The notes under the pieces: model-generated
What the model was told of the DNA's origin: nothing
Seen by the model: the letters and a program-made list of their open reading frames with translations, nothing else
Databases searched by the model: none
Origin: Eggerthellaceae bacterium
GTDB taxonomy: Bacteria; Actinomycetota; Coriobacteriia; Coriobacteriales; Eggerthellaceae
NCBI GenBank assembly: GCA_900754495.1
Contig: CAAEDC010000203.1
Location: 1-6,599, forward strand
Reading direction: 5' to 3'
Length of the DNA stretch: 6,599 nucleotides
Made by a program: the position numbers and the translations under genes
In this document: positions 1 to 5,884 of the stretch, piece after piece
How the letters are laid out: the number at the start of each line of letters is the position of its first letter
Position numbering within the stretch: position 1 is the stretch's first letter

Positions 1-30
1 CCTTCGTCCGCAGGCGGCGCATACGTTTCG

Positions 31-1032
31 CTAGATCCCGTAGAACTCGGTCGTGAGCGGGCGGTCCGCCAGGGCGCGCCCGATCTCCTTGGGCTCGGCG
101 CCCTCCCACACCACCGCGCGCACCGCCTCGGTGATGGGCAGCTCGACGCCGTAGTGCGCCGCCAGCGTCCCGATGGTCTTGCAGGCGAGCGCGCCCTCGG
201 CGACCATGTGCGTCTTCTGCGTGAAGTCATCGAGCGTCTTGCCCTCGGCGACCATCTTGCCGAAGCGGCGGTTGCGCGAGTGCTCGGACGTGCACGTCGC
301 GATCAGATCGCCCGTTCCCGCCAGGCCCATGCACGTGATCGCCTGGCCGCCCGCCTTCACCACGAGGCGGCTCATCTCGGCGAGGCCGCGCGTCATCAGC
401 ATCGCGGCGGTGTTGTCGCCGAACCCCAGGCCGTAGCTCAGGCCCACGGCGATGGCGATGACGTTCTTGAACGCCGCGCACAGCTCGACGCCGGCCACAT
501 CGCGGCTGATGTAGGTGCGGAAGCTCGGCGCGGCGAACGCGTCGCGGAAGAACTCGGCGGTGTCGCGCGAGGGGCTGGCGATGACGGTGCCCGACGGGAT
601 GCAGCGCACGACCTCCTCGGCGTGGTTGGGGCCGGAGAGCACCGCGAACCGGTCGGGGTTGCCCATCTCGGAGGCGAACACCTCGATGGGCAGCATGCCG
701 CTGCCCTCCTCGACGCCCTTTGAGCAGATGATGACGGGGAAATCCTGATCGACCGCGTCGGCGAGCGCCCGCGCCACGCCGCGCAGCAGGTTGGACGGCG
801 TGACGATCACCGCCGCGCGCGCCCGCAGCACCGCGTCGCGGTGGGACAGCGTCGCGACGACATCGCTGTGCAGCTCGACGTCGGTGAGGTAGCGGGGGTT
901 GCGATGATCCTTGTTGATCGACGTGACGACCTCCGAGCGGCGCGCCCACAGGCTCACGTTGTGCCCGTTATGGGCGAGCAGGTTGGCGAGCGCCGTGCCC
1001 CACGACCCCGCCCCGATGACCGCGATCTTCAT
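31..1032 (-). CDS. gpsA: NAD(P)-dependent glycerol-3-phosphate dehydrogenase
   Basis: This cytosolic enzyme reduces dihydroxyacetone phosphate to sn-glycerol-3-phosphate, the backbone for phospholipids. The 333-residue length is normal for GpsA. Seen in the protein: the N-terminal dinucleotide-binding loop GAGSWG (residues 7-12), a KG pair at 105-106, the family motif GPNHAEE (134-140), the catalytic lysine in AFKN (K189), GDN (205-207), GLAGTGDL (236-243) and the substrate-binding SRNRRFG (252-258). Every landmark I expect is intact. The ATG at 1030-1032 is directly followed by the Rossmann fold and is preceded by a purine-rich GGAAGGGG (1040-1047) seven bases away, so the start is secure. 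It lies 15 bases after plsY, which uses its product, so co-transcription is very likely. The gene ends with TAG 31 bases from the window edge. Assignment is near certain. Confidence 0.97.
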   Translation of the reverse strand: MKIAVIGAGSWGTALANLLAHNGHNVSLWARRSEVVTSINKDHRNPRYLTDVELHSDVVATLSHRDAVLRARAAVIVTPSNLLRGVARALADAVDQDFPVIICSKGVEEGSGMLPIEVFASEMGNPDRFAVLSGPNHAEEVVRCIPSGTVIASPSRDTAEFFRDAFAAPSFRTYISRDVAGVELCAAFKNVIAIAVGLSYGLGFGDNTAAMLMTRGLAEMSRLVVKAGGQAITCMGLAGTGDLIATCTSEHSRNRRFGKMVAEGKTLDDFTQKTHMVAEGALACKTIGTLAAHYGVELPITEAVRAVVWEGAEPKEIGRALADRPLTTEFYGI

Positions 1033-1047
1033 AGCAGCGCCCCTTCC

Positions 1048-1695
1048 CTACTTCTTTTTATCCCCGATGCGGCGCTCGGTGCCGCTGCGCAGACGCTCGA
1101 TGTTGGAGCGGTGCGCCCAGATCACCGTGAGGGCCGCCACCGTGCAGAGCGCCCACGCTGCCCACTCGCCCCAGAAGAAGTACAGCGAGAAGAACGGGCA
1201 GGCAACCGCCGCGGCGATCGAGCCGGCCGACACGTAGCGCGTCAGGGCGACGATCACGATGAACAGCGCAAGCTCGAGCAGCGCGCCCACCGGGCCGAAC
1301 GTGAAGAAGAGGCTGCCCACCGCCACGGCGATGCCCTTGCCGCCCTTGAACTTGAGCCAGGGGCTGAAGATGTGCCCCCACACGCAGCCGAGGAACCCGA
1401 TGCCCTGGTACGTCGCGTAGCTCAGCGGGGACTCGGGCGAAAGCCCGCCCCCCGGCACGAAAAACCAGCAGGCGGCCAGGGGAAGGAAGCCCGCGAGCAG
1501 GCCCTTGCCGAAGTCGAGCACGAACACGGCCGCGCCGCCCGCCTTGCCCATCGTGCGCATCGCGTTGGTGGTGCCGATGTTTCCCGACCCCTCCTTGCGG
1601 ATGTCCTTGTGGAAGAACACCGTGGAGATGATCAGCCCCCACGGGATGGATCCCAAAAGGAAGCAGACGACGAACAGGCAAACCGCGACTAGCAA
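1048..1695 (-). CDS. plsY: Glycerol-3-phosphate acyltransferase PlsY (acyl-phosphate dependent), TTG start
   Basis: PlsY is an integral membrane enzyme that moves an acyl group from acyl-phosphate (made by PlsX) to the 1-position of glycerol-3-phosphate, giving lysophosphatidic acid. The 215-residue protein is hydrophobic, with about five membrane segments and short loops carrying the family motifs. These are GSIPWG (15-20) with GSGNIGTTNAMR (36-47), then GH (107-108) with FKGGKG (116-121), then HRSNIERL (195-202) with GTERR (205-209). DFGKG (61-65) is the usual conserved aspartate/lysine stretch. The hydrophilic tail ends in three lysines. The reading frame has no ATG at its beginning. The start is TTG at 1693-1695, supported by a strong GAAGGAGA ribosome site (1703-1710), and it leaves the first membrane helix intact. 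gpsA follows after 15 bases and makes the substrate. Function is secure; the start is well supported. Confidence 0.96.
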   Translation of the reverse strand: MLVAVCLFVVCFLLGSIPWGLIISTVFFHKDIRKEGSGNIGTTNAMRTMGKAGGAAVFVLDFGKGLLAGFLPLAACWFFVPGGGLSPESPLSYATYQGIGFLGCVWGHIFSPWLKFKGGKGIAVAVGSLFFTFGPVGALLELALFIVIVALTRYVSAGSIAAAVACPFFSLYFFWGEWAAWALCTVAALTVIWAHRSNIERLRSGTERRIGDKKK

Positions 1696-1794
1696 CTCTT
1701 ACTCTCCTTCACATGACCGCCCGACGCCGCGCGGGGCGGACGCCGATGCACGACAGCATGCGGCGAACGCGTCGCGCATCCGCCATGCAGCATG
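1696..1794. other. der-plsY intergenic gap with two GC-rich inverted repeats
   Basis: This is the longest gap within the der-plsY-gpsA run; der stops with TAA at 1795-1797 and plsY starts at 1695. Repeat one pairs 1780-1788 with 1756-1763, eight pairs with one bulged base and a 16-base loop. Repeat two pairs CCGCCC (1717-1722) with GGGCGG (1734-1739), six perfect pairs around an 11-base loop. Repeat two ends seven bases upstream of the plsY ribosome site. Neither has a following T-run on either strand, so they are not standard intrinsic terminators. The heptamer CATGCTG also occurs twice in direct orientation on the minus strand (1788-1794 and 1754-1760). In GC-rich DNA short stems arise easily by chance, so a function such as mRNA processing, attenuation or ribosome-site masking is only possible. 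Confidence 0.35.
1703..1710 (-). promoter_or_regulatory. Strong ribosome binding site fixing the TTG start of plsY
   Basis: The minus strand reads GAAGGAGA here, close to the ideal anti-Shine-Dalgarno complement. The GGAG core ends eight bases before the TTG at 1693-1695. No ATG or GTG lies in frame between this site and the conserved GSIPWG motif, so this site decides the start. A rare initiator behind an excellent ribosome site may set a moderate PlsY level; that last point is inference. Confidence 0.8.
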
Positions 1795-3114
1795 TTAATC
1801 CTTCTTCTTGAACCTCAGCTGGACGGGAGTCCCCTCCAGGTCGAACGTCTTGCGCAGACGGTTCTCGAGGAAGCGCTCGAAGTTGTCGTCCACGAGGTCG
1901 GGACGGTTGACGAAGAACGTCAGGCGCGGCGGGCACGTGCCCGTCTGCGTCACGTACTTCATGCGCAGGACCGCCTTGCCCTTGCGCACGGTATGGCCCT
2001 CCTCGCGGATGCCGCCCAGCCACATGTTGAGGCGGTTGGTGGGGATGACCTGGTTGAACGCCTCGTACGCCTTGTCGATGGCCGCCCAGATGCGGTCGAC
2101 GCGCTTGCCGGTGAGCGCCGAGATGGCGATGACCGGGGCGTAGCGCACGAACATCATGCGGTCGGCGATGCGCTGGCGGATCTCGGCCTTCTCCTCGGGG
2201 CCGTCGGTGAGGTCCCACTTGTTGAGCACGATGATCATCGCGCAGCCACGCTCGGCGGCGTAGCCGGCCACCTTCTGGTCCTGGTCGGTGAGGCCGATCG
2301 AGGCGTCGATGACGAGCAAGGCGACGTCGGCGCGATCGATCGCGCGCATGGCGCGCACGAAGCTGTAGTACTCGACGTCCTCGTCGATCTTGCTCTTGCG
2401 GCGCAGGCCGGCGGTGTCGACGATGGTGTAGCGCGTGCCGTCGTGCTCGACGGTGGTGTCGATCGCATCACGCGTCGTTCCGGCGACGTCGGAGACGATG
2501 GAGCGGTTGGCGCCGACCATGCAGTTGGTCAGCGAGCTCTTACCCGCGTTGGGGCGGCCGATGATGGCGACGTTGATGGCCGGCTCCTCCTCGCCGTCGT
2601 CCTCGGGAAGGTCGAGGGCGTCGAGGGCCCCCACGACCTCGTCGAGCAGATCCCCCGTGCCGTGGCCGTGGATGGACGAGACGGGCCACGGGTCGCCCAG
2701 GCCGAGCTGGTAGAACTCCCACAGCTCGTCGGTGCGGCCGGGAGAGTCCATCTTGTTGACGGCTAGGAAGACGGGCTTGTCGCTTTTGCGCAGGATGCGC
2801 GCGACCTCCTCGTCGTCGGCGTTGATGCCGGTCTTGCCGTCCACGAGGAAGACGATGACCTCGGCCTCCTCGGTGGCGGCGAACGCCTGGCCGCGGATGG
2901 AGCCTTGGAAGGCGTCGTCGTTGTTCATCTCGATGCCGCCGGTGTCGACCAGCATGAAGTGGCGGCCGTTCCATTCGGCCTCATGGTAGGAACGGTCGCG
3001 CGTGACGCCGCGCATCTCGTGCACGATGGCGTCCTCGGCCTGGATGATGCGGTTGACGAACGTGGATTTGCCCACGTTGGGGCGCCCCACGACCGCGACG
3101 AGCGGCAGTCTCAT
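1795..3114 (-). CDS. der: Ribosome-assembly double GTPase Der (EngA)
   Basis: Der is an essential cytosolic GTPase needed for maturation of the 50S ribosomal subunit. The 439-residue protein has the diagnostic layout of two tandem GTPase domains and a C-terminal KH-like domain. Domain 1 shows GRPNVGKS (10-17), DTGG (57-60) and NKMD (120-123). An acidic linker (about 164-178) follows. Domain 2 shows GRPNAGKS (186-193), DTAG (233-236), NKWD (298-301) and SAL (332-334). The KH-like part covers about 350-439 and ends in a lysine-rich tail. All nucleotide-binding motifs are intact in both domains. The frame is open 24 codons further upstream to 3186, but that stretch lies inside the end of the preceding gene and has no family similarity. 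The ATG at 3112-3114 starts directly at the first GTPase domain and has an AAGGAA ribosome site six bases upstream. It follows the DUF512 gene after 28 bases. Confidence 0.97.
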   Translation of the reverse strand: MRLPLVAVVGRPNVGKSTFVNRIIQAEDAIVHEMRGVTRDRSYHEAEWNGRHFMLVDTGGIEMNNDDAFQGSIRGQAFAATEEAEVIVFLVDGKTGINADDEEVARILRKSDKPVFLAVNKMDSPGRTDELWEFYQLGLGDPWPVSSIHGHGTGDLLDEVVGALDALDLPEDDGEEEPAINVAIIGRPNAGKSSLTNCMVGANRSIVSDVAGTTRDAIDTTVEHDGTRYTIVDTAGLRRKSKIDEDVEYYSFVRAMRAIDRADVALLVIDASIGLTDQDQKVAGYAAERGCAMIIVLNKWDLTDGPEEKAEIRQRIADRMMFVRYAPVIAISALTGKRVDRIWAAIDKAYEAFNQVIPTNRLNMWLGGIREEGHTVRKGKAVLRMKYVTQTGTCPPRLTFFVNRPDLVDDNFERFLENRLRKTFDLEGTPVQLRFKKKD

Positions 3115-3120
3115 GGCAAT

Positions 3121-3130
3121 TTCCTTCTTC
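3121..3130 (-). promoter_or_regulatory. Ribosome binding site that selects the internal ATG of der
   Basis: The minus strand reads GAAGAAGGAA, with six bases between AAGGAA and the ATG at 3112-3114. It sits in the short gap after the DUF512 stop codon (3143-3145). This position argues against the longer in-frame start at 3186. Confidence 0.8.
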
Positions 3131-3142
3131 CAGCGTATTCGG

Positions 3143-4597
3143 TCACAGGGAAAAGGCCGCGTCAGCGAGCTCCGCCATCTCCCCAAGGTATTCAGTCGGA
3201 GTACAGGATACCACGCTCACCGGGCATTTCGCGGCCTTCCTCACATCCTCCAACGTCCAGCCGTCGAGGGTTTCGCCGTCGTCGTTGAACATGACCCGCG
3301 GCAGGAGGAACAGCGCGCGGGACGCAGACGTTCCCGCGCGGGCGCGGATGGCGGCGGCGACGTCCTCGCCGCACAGCAGGCCCGTCACGTCCACGTTGCC
3401 GCCGAAGAAGCGGTTCTCGACGAAAAGCGGCTCGAGCAGCCCCGCAAGCGGGCTTTCCGCGATGAGCGCGGGGAACGTCTCGCGCAGGGCGCAGCCGGCG
3501 ACGTAGAAGGCGCGCGCGTCCGCCTGCGCGAAGGCGCGGGCGCATCGATCGGCGAGACCGGCGCGCGCCGCGGCGCGCCAGTCGTCGACGCACGAGCGCA
3601 GGATGCCGATGCCGTCCTCGAACATGCTGTAGTCCCCGTAATCGGATGCGGGGGGAAGGTTTCCCAGCACGTCGTCGCGATGGGCGTTGCGGTAGAACTC
3701 GTCGGCGGCGAACACCCACGGGGTGTTCCGCTCCGCCCGCGCCCGTTCCTGGAACGGGGCGATCGCGTCGAGGACGGCGCGCGCGCTTCCGGGCTCGTTG
3801 AAGCTGCGGTCGAAGGCCGTCTGGTGGCGGGTGTAGCCCAAAGGGACGATGCCGACGTTGAGGATCCCCGGCCGCTCCCACGCCCACGCGAGGGTGCGCT
3901 CGAGCACGGCGCCGTCGTTGCACCCGGGCACGAGGACGATCTGGGTGTGCGCCTCGATCCCCGCGGCGAGGAGGCGCTCGAGGGCATCGAGGCCGTGCTG
4001 GGCGTGCTTGCCGATGAGGGCGCGGCGCACGTCGGGATCGGATGCGTGCAGCGACACGCGCAGGGGCGAGATGCGCTGCTCGAGGATCCGGCGCTCGTCT
4101 GTGGGCGTGAGGTTGGTGAGCGTCACGAACGTCCCCGCCAGGAAGCTCAGGCGGAAGTCGTCATCGCGCAGCGTGAGCGAGGGCCGCATGCCTAAGGGCA
4201 GCTGGCGCATGAAGCAGAAGGTGCAGGCGTTGCGGCACTGGCGCACGCCGTCGAACACGACGCCGTCGAAGGCGAAGCCCCACGGCTCCCCCTCGTCGCG
4301 CTCGAGCTCGACCTCGCCCTCCTCGCCGTCCAGGTCGACATACCCCACCGAGATGACGTCGTCGGCCGAAAGCCAGCGCCAGTCGATGAGGTCGCGCAGG
4401 GGCTGCCCGTCGACCGACGTGATGCGGCAGCCCGGCTCGAAGCCCGCGTCGTCGGCGGGGCTCATCGCCTCGACGTGCGCGATGAGCGCGCCGCGCGGAT
4501 CGGAGCCTGCCGCCCCGGAGGCGGGGCGCCCTCCCCCCTGCATAGAAGTGGCGGCCTCGGCGGCCGCCACGATGTCCTTGGACGGATAGGTTCCCAT
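3143..4597 (-). CDS. PDZ, radical SAM and DUF512 domain protein of unknown substrate
   Basis: This 484-residue protein belongs to the DUF512 radical SAM family, whose reaction is to my knowledge not established. A PDZ-like domain covers about 36-85 (GFEPGCRITSVDGQPL, 52-67). The region to about 117 contains WGFAFDGVVFDGVRQ. The radical SAM cluster motif CRNACTFC follows, with C121, C125 and C128 in the standard CxxxCxxC spacing that would bind a 4Fe-4S cluster. Family-typical stretches are DDDFRLSFLAG (145-155), LTNLT (160-164), SPLRVSLHA (177-185), DEFYRNA (299-305), YGDYSMFEDGIGILR (320-334) and NRFFGGNVDVTGLLCG (395-410). The first 35 residues are a low-complexity Ala/Gly/Ser extension that I do not expect in relatives, so the start is uncertain. 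ATG 4597 lies 12 bases after the M23 stop, while ATG 4543 (residue 19) is an alternative; neither has a clear ribosome site. It is probably cytosolic, as no signal peptide or membrane helix is visible. Family assignment is strong, function unknown. Confidence 0.9.
   Translation of the reverse strand: MGTYPSKDIVAAAEAATSMQGGGRPASGAAGSDPRGALIAHVEAMSPADDAGFEPGCRITSVDGQPLRDLIDWRWLSADDVISVGYVDLDGEEGEVELERDEGEPWGFAFDGVVFDGVRQCRNACTFCFMRQLPLGMRPSLTLRDDDFRLSFLAGTFVTLTNLTPTDERRILEQRISPLRVSLHASDPDVRRALIGKHAQHGLDALERLLAAGIEAHTQIVLVPGCNDGAVLERTLAWAWERPGILNVGIVPLGYTRHQTAFDRSFNEPGSARAVLDAIAPFQERARAERNTPWVFAADEFYRNAHRDDVLGNLPPASDYGDYSMFEDGIGILRSCVDDWRAAARAGLADRCARAFAQADARAFYVAGCALRETFPALIAESPLAGLLEPLFVENRFFGGNVDVTGLLCGEDVAAAIRARAGTSASRALFLLPRVMFNDDGETLDGWTLEDVRKAAKCPVSVVSCTPTEYLGEMAELADAAFSL
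4511..4528. repeat. Perfect GC inverted repeat near the 5' end of the DUF512 gene
   Basis: CGCCCCG (4511-4517) and CGGGGCG (4522-4528) form seven perfect G-C pairs around a four-base loop. It lies within the codons for the low-complexity N-terminal extension, about 70-85 bases into the reading frame. There is no following T-run. As a very stable mRNA hairpin near the start it could affect translation of this gene. It could equally be a by-product of biased codon use in a Gly/Ala/Pro/Ser segment. Confidence 0.4.
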
Positions 4598-4609
4598 CGA
4601 GCGCGCGCC

Positions 4610-5779
4610 CTACAGGTAGTTCATCGGATTGACGGCGGTGCCGTTCACCTCGACCTGGAAATGCAGATGCGCGCCGAACGAGTTGCCGGTGTTGCCCACC
4701 GCGCCGATGTTCTGGCCCTTGGACACCTGCTGGCCGACGGAGACGTACACCGCGGAGGAGTGCATGTACTTGGTGACGAGCCCGTTGCCGTGCGAGATGA
4801 CGATCCAGTTGCCCGCGCCGCCGTTGTAGCCGCCGTCGTAGGTGGCGTAGATGACCGTGCCGCTCTCCGCGGCGTAGTACGGCGTGCCCTCGCCGGCGGC
4901 GAAGTCGACGCCCTTGTGGAAGGAGTTGTCGAACGTGCGGTAGCCGAACGTGCTCGAGATGCTCGCCGACGGGCACGGATGGGCGAACTGCCCGGATCCG
5001 ACGACCACCGACTCCCCGGCTCCCGAGCTGGCGCCGCCGCCTCCCCCGGAGCCGCCCGCGGCGATCTGCTGCTCCATGCGCTCGGCGGCCTCGGCGGCCT
5101 GGCGCGCGGCCTCGGCCTGGAGCTCCTCCTGGGCCTGGACCTCGGCGATCTCCTCGGTGATCTTGTCCGCCTCGGCGCGCAGGGAGTCCTGCGTCGCCTG
5201 GATCTCGGTGCGCAGCTTGTCGGCGCGGTCCATCTGCTCGGCCGCGACCTTCTCCTGCCCGGAGTACTCCTCGTAGGCCGCCTGCGCCTCGGCGCGCAGG
5301 TCCTTGGTCTGCTGGATCATCTGCTGATCCTGCTCGACGACGCGCTGCATCATGTCCCAGGCGGTCAGGAACTCGTCGAACGAGCTCGTTCCCAAAACGA
5401 CGTCGAGCATCGTCGCGGATCCGCCGGTCTTGTACATGGAGACCGCGCGGTCGCTCAGCCGGATCTGCAGCTCCTGGAGCTGCTCCTGGGCATCGTCGAT
5501 GCGCTTCTGGGCGTCGTCCATCGCCTCGATGGCGGCGTCATGGGCGGCGACGGCCTCGTCGTAGTCGGCGTTGGCCGCGTTCAGGTCGGTCTGCAGCGCG
5601 TCGATGCGCTGGAACAGCTCGTCGGCCTGCGCCTGAAGCTCGGCGGAGGTGACGGCGAAGGCCTGGTCGGCCGGAAGGACGGGCATGCCGATGAATGCCA
5701 GCGAGGAAGCCAACATGAGGGCGCACGCCCCCTTGGCGAACGATCGGCAGCATGCGCGTGGTGTGTTTTCGGTCTGCAT
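4610..5779 (-). CDS. Secreted coiled-coil M23 (LytM) peptidoglycan peptidase, PcsB/CwlO-like architecture
   Basis: The 389-residue protein should be exported and cut or regulate cutting of peptidoglycan cross-bridges. Residues 1-42 form a signal peptide: arginines and a lysine (R8, R12, K16), a hydrophobic core at about 18-33, and a probable cleavage after AFA (40-42). Residues 43-118 and about 145-240 are charged, heptad-like coiled coil rich in Ala, Glu and Gln. The segment between them (RAVSMYKTGG onward, 111-145) resembles the PcsB-type hinge. A glycine/serine linker (241-256) leads to the M23 domain (about 268-389). There HKGVD gives zinc ligands H288 and D292, YMH gives H340 and HLH gives H371 and H373, so the metallopeptidase site is complete. 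Proteins of this shape are controlled by FtsEX in other Gram-positives; that link is inference here. The frame opens at 5875, but the ATG at 5777-5779 fits the signal peptide and lies downstream of the promoter. Confidence 0.92.
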   Translation of the reverse strand: MQTENTPRACCRSFAKGACALMLASSLAFIGMPVLPADQAFAVTSAELQAQADELFQRIDALQTDLNAANADYDEAVAAHDAAIEAMDDAQKRIDDAQEQLQELQIRLSDRAVSMYKTGGSATMLDVVLGTSSFDEFLTAWDMMQRVVEQDQQMIQQTKDLRAEAQAAYEEYSGQEKVAAEQMDRADKLRTEIQATQDSLRAEADKITEEIAEVQAQEELQAEAARQAAEAAERMEQQIAAGGSGGGGGASSGAGESVVVGSGQFAHPCPSASISSTFGYRTFDNSFHKGVDFAAGEGTPYYAAESGTVIYATYDGGYNGGAGNWIVISHGNGLVTKYMHSSAVYVSVGQQVSKGQNIGAVGNTGNSFGAHLHFQVEVNGTAVNPMNYL

Positions 5780-5884
5780 ATGCACCTGCTCTTTCTGTAG
5801 AAGGCGCCCGAAGACGCCCCCACAGATGATAGCAAAGAATGCCTCCCGGCGCGGATTCGCCGACCGAACGCACATATCCGCCCT
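5780..5884. other. Gap between dprA and the M23 gene
   Basis: This 105-base gap is slightly less GC-rich than its surroundings and holds the promoter described separately at 5826-5834. A small stem pairs CGGCG (5847-5851) with CGCCG (5858-5862) around six bases, just upstream of the promoter. It has only a broken T-rich stretch after it, so I do not call it a terminator for dprA. The leader just before the M23 ATG is purine-rich with AGCAGG (5785-5790), a modest ribosome site. Confidence 0.5.
5826..5834 (-). promoter_or_regulatory. Extended -10 promoter for the M23 gene and probably the downstream run
   Basis: The minus strand reads TGCTATCAT: a TATCAT hexamer (one mismatch to TATAAT) with the TGN extension used by promoters that lack a good -35 box. 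No convincing -35 hexamer lies 17 bases upstream. The predicted start site near 5819 gives a leader of about 40 bases before the ATG at 5779. It is the best promoter-like sequence I found in the window and separates the M23-to-gpsA genes from dprA. Support is by motif only. Confidence 0.5.

Noticed and set aside
841..2766. Long plus-strand open frames opposite gpsA, plsY and der (841-1692, 1792-2766)
   Set aside because: Both are GC-driven shadows of conserved genes; their His/Arg/Asp-rich translations match no family I recognise.
3115..3186. Longer der start at 3186
   Set aside because: The extra 24 residues overlap the DUF512 coding end, are not family-like, and the internal ATG has the ribosome site.
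3205..3213. TGGTATCCT on the minus strand as an internal promoter for der
   Set aside because: Two mismatches in the -10 hexamer, no -35 box, and the bases encode the conserved end of the DUF512 protein.
3002..4195. 397-codon plus-strand open frame opposite the DUF512 gene and start of der
   Set aside because: Low-complexity Arg/Glu/Ala composition, no recognisable motif, and antisense to two well-supported genes.
5720..5755. Lipoprotein signal at the cysteines near the M23 N-terminus
   Set aside because: C10, C11 and C19 lie before or within the start of the hydrophobic core, without a lipobox; AFA cleavage by signal peptidase I fits better.
4475..5800. 441-codon plus-strand open frame opposite the M23 gene
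   Set aside because: It lies antisense to a gene with signal peptide, coiled coil and full M23 active site. Its translation is a Leu/Gly/Arg/Asp-rich low-complexity string typical of the reverse strand of GC-rich coding DNA.
5847..5862. Stem after dprA as an intrinsic terminator
   Set aside because: Only five perfect pairs, and the following bases are GAGGCATTCTTTGC, not a T-run; the T-rich part is better explained by the extended -10 promoter.
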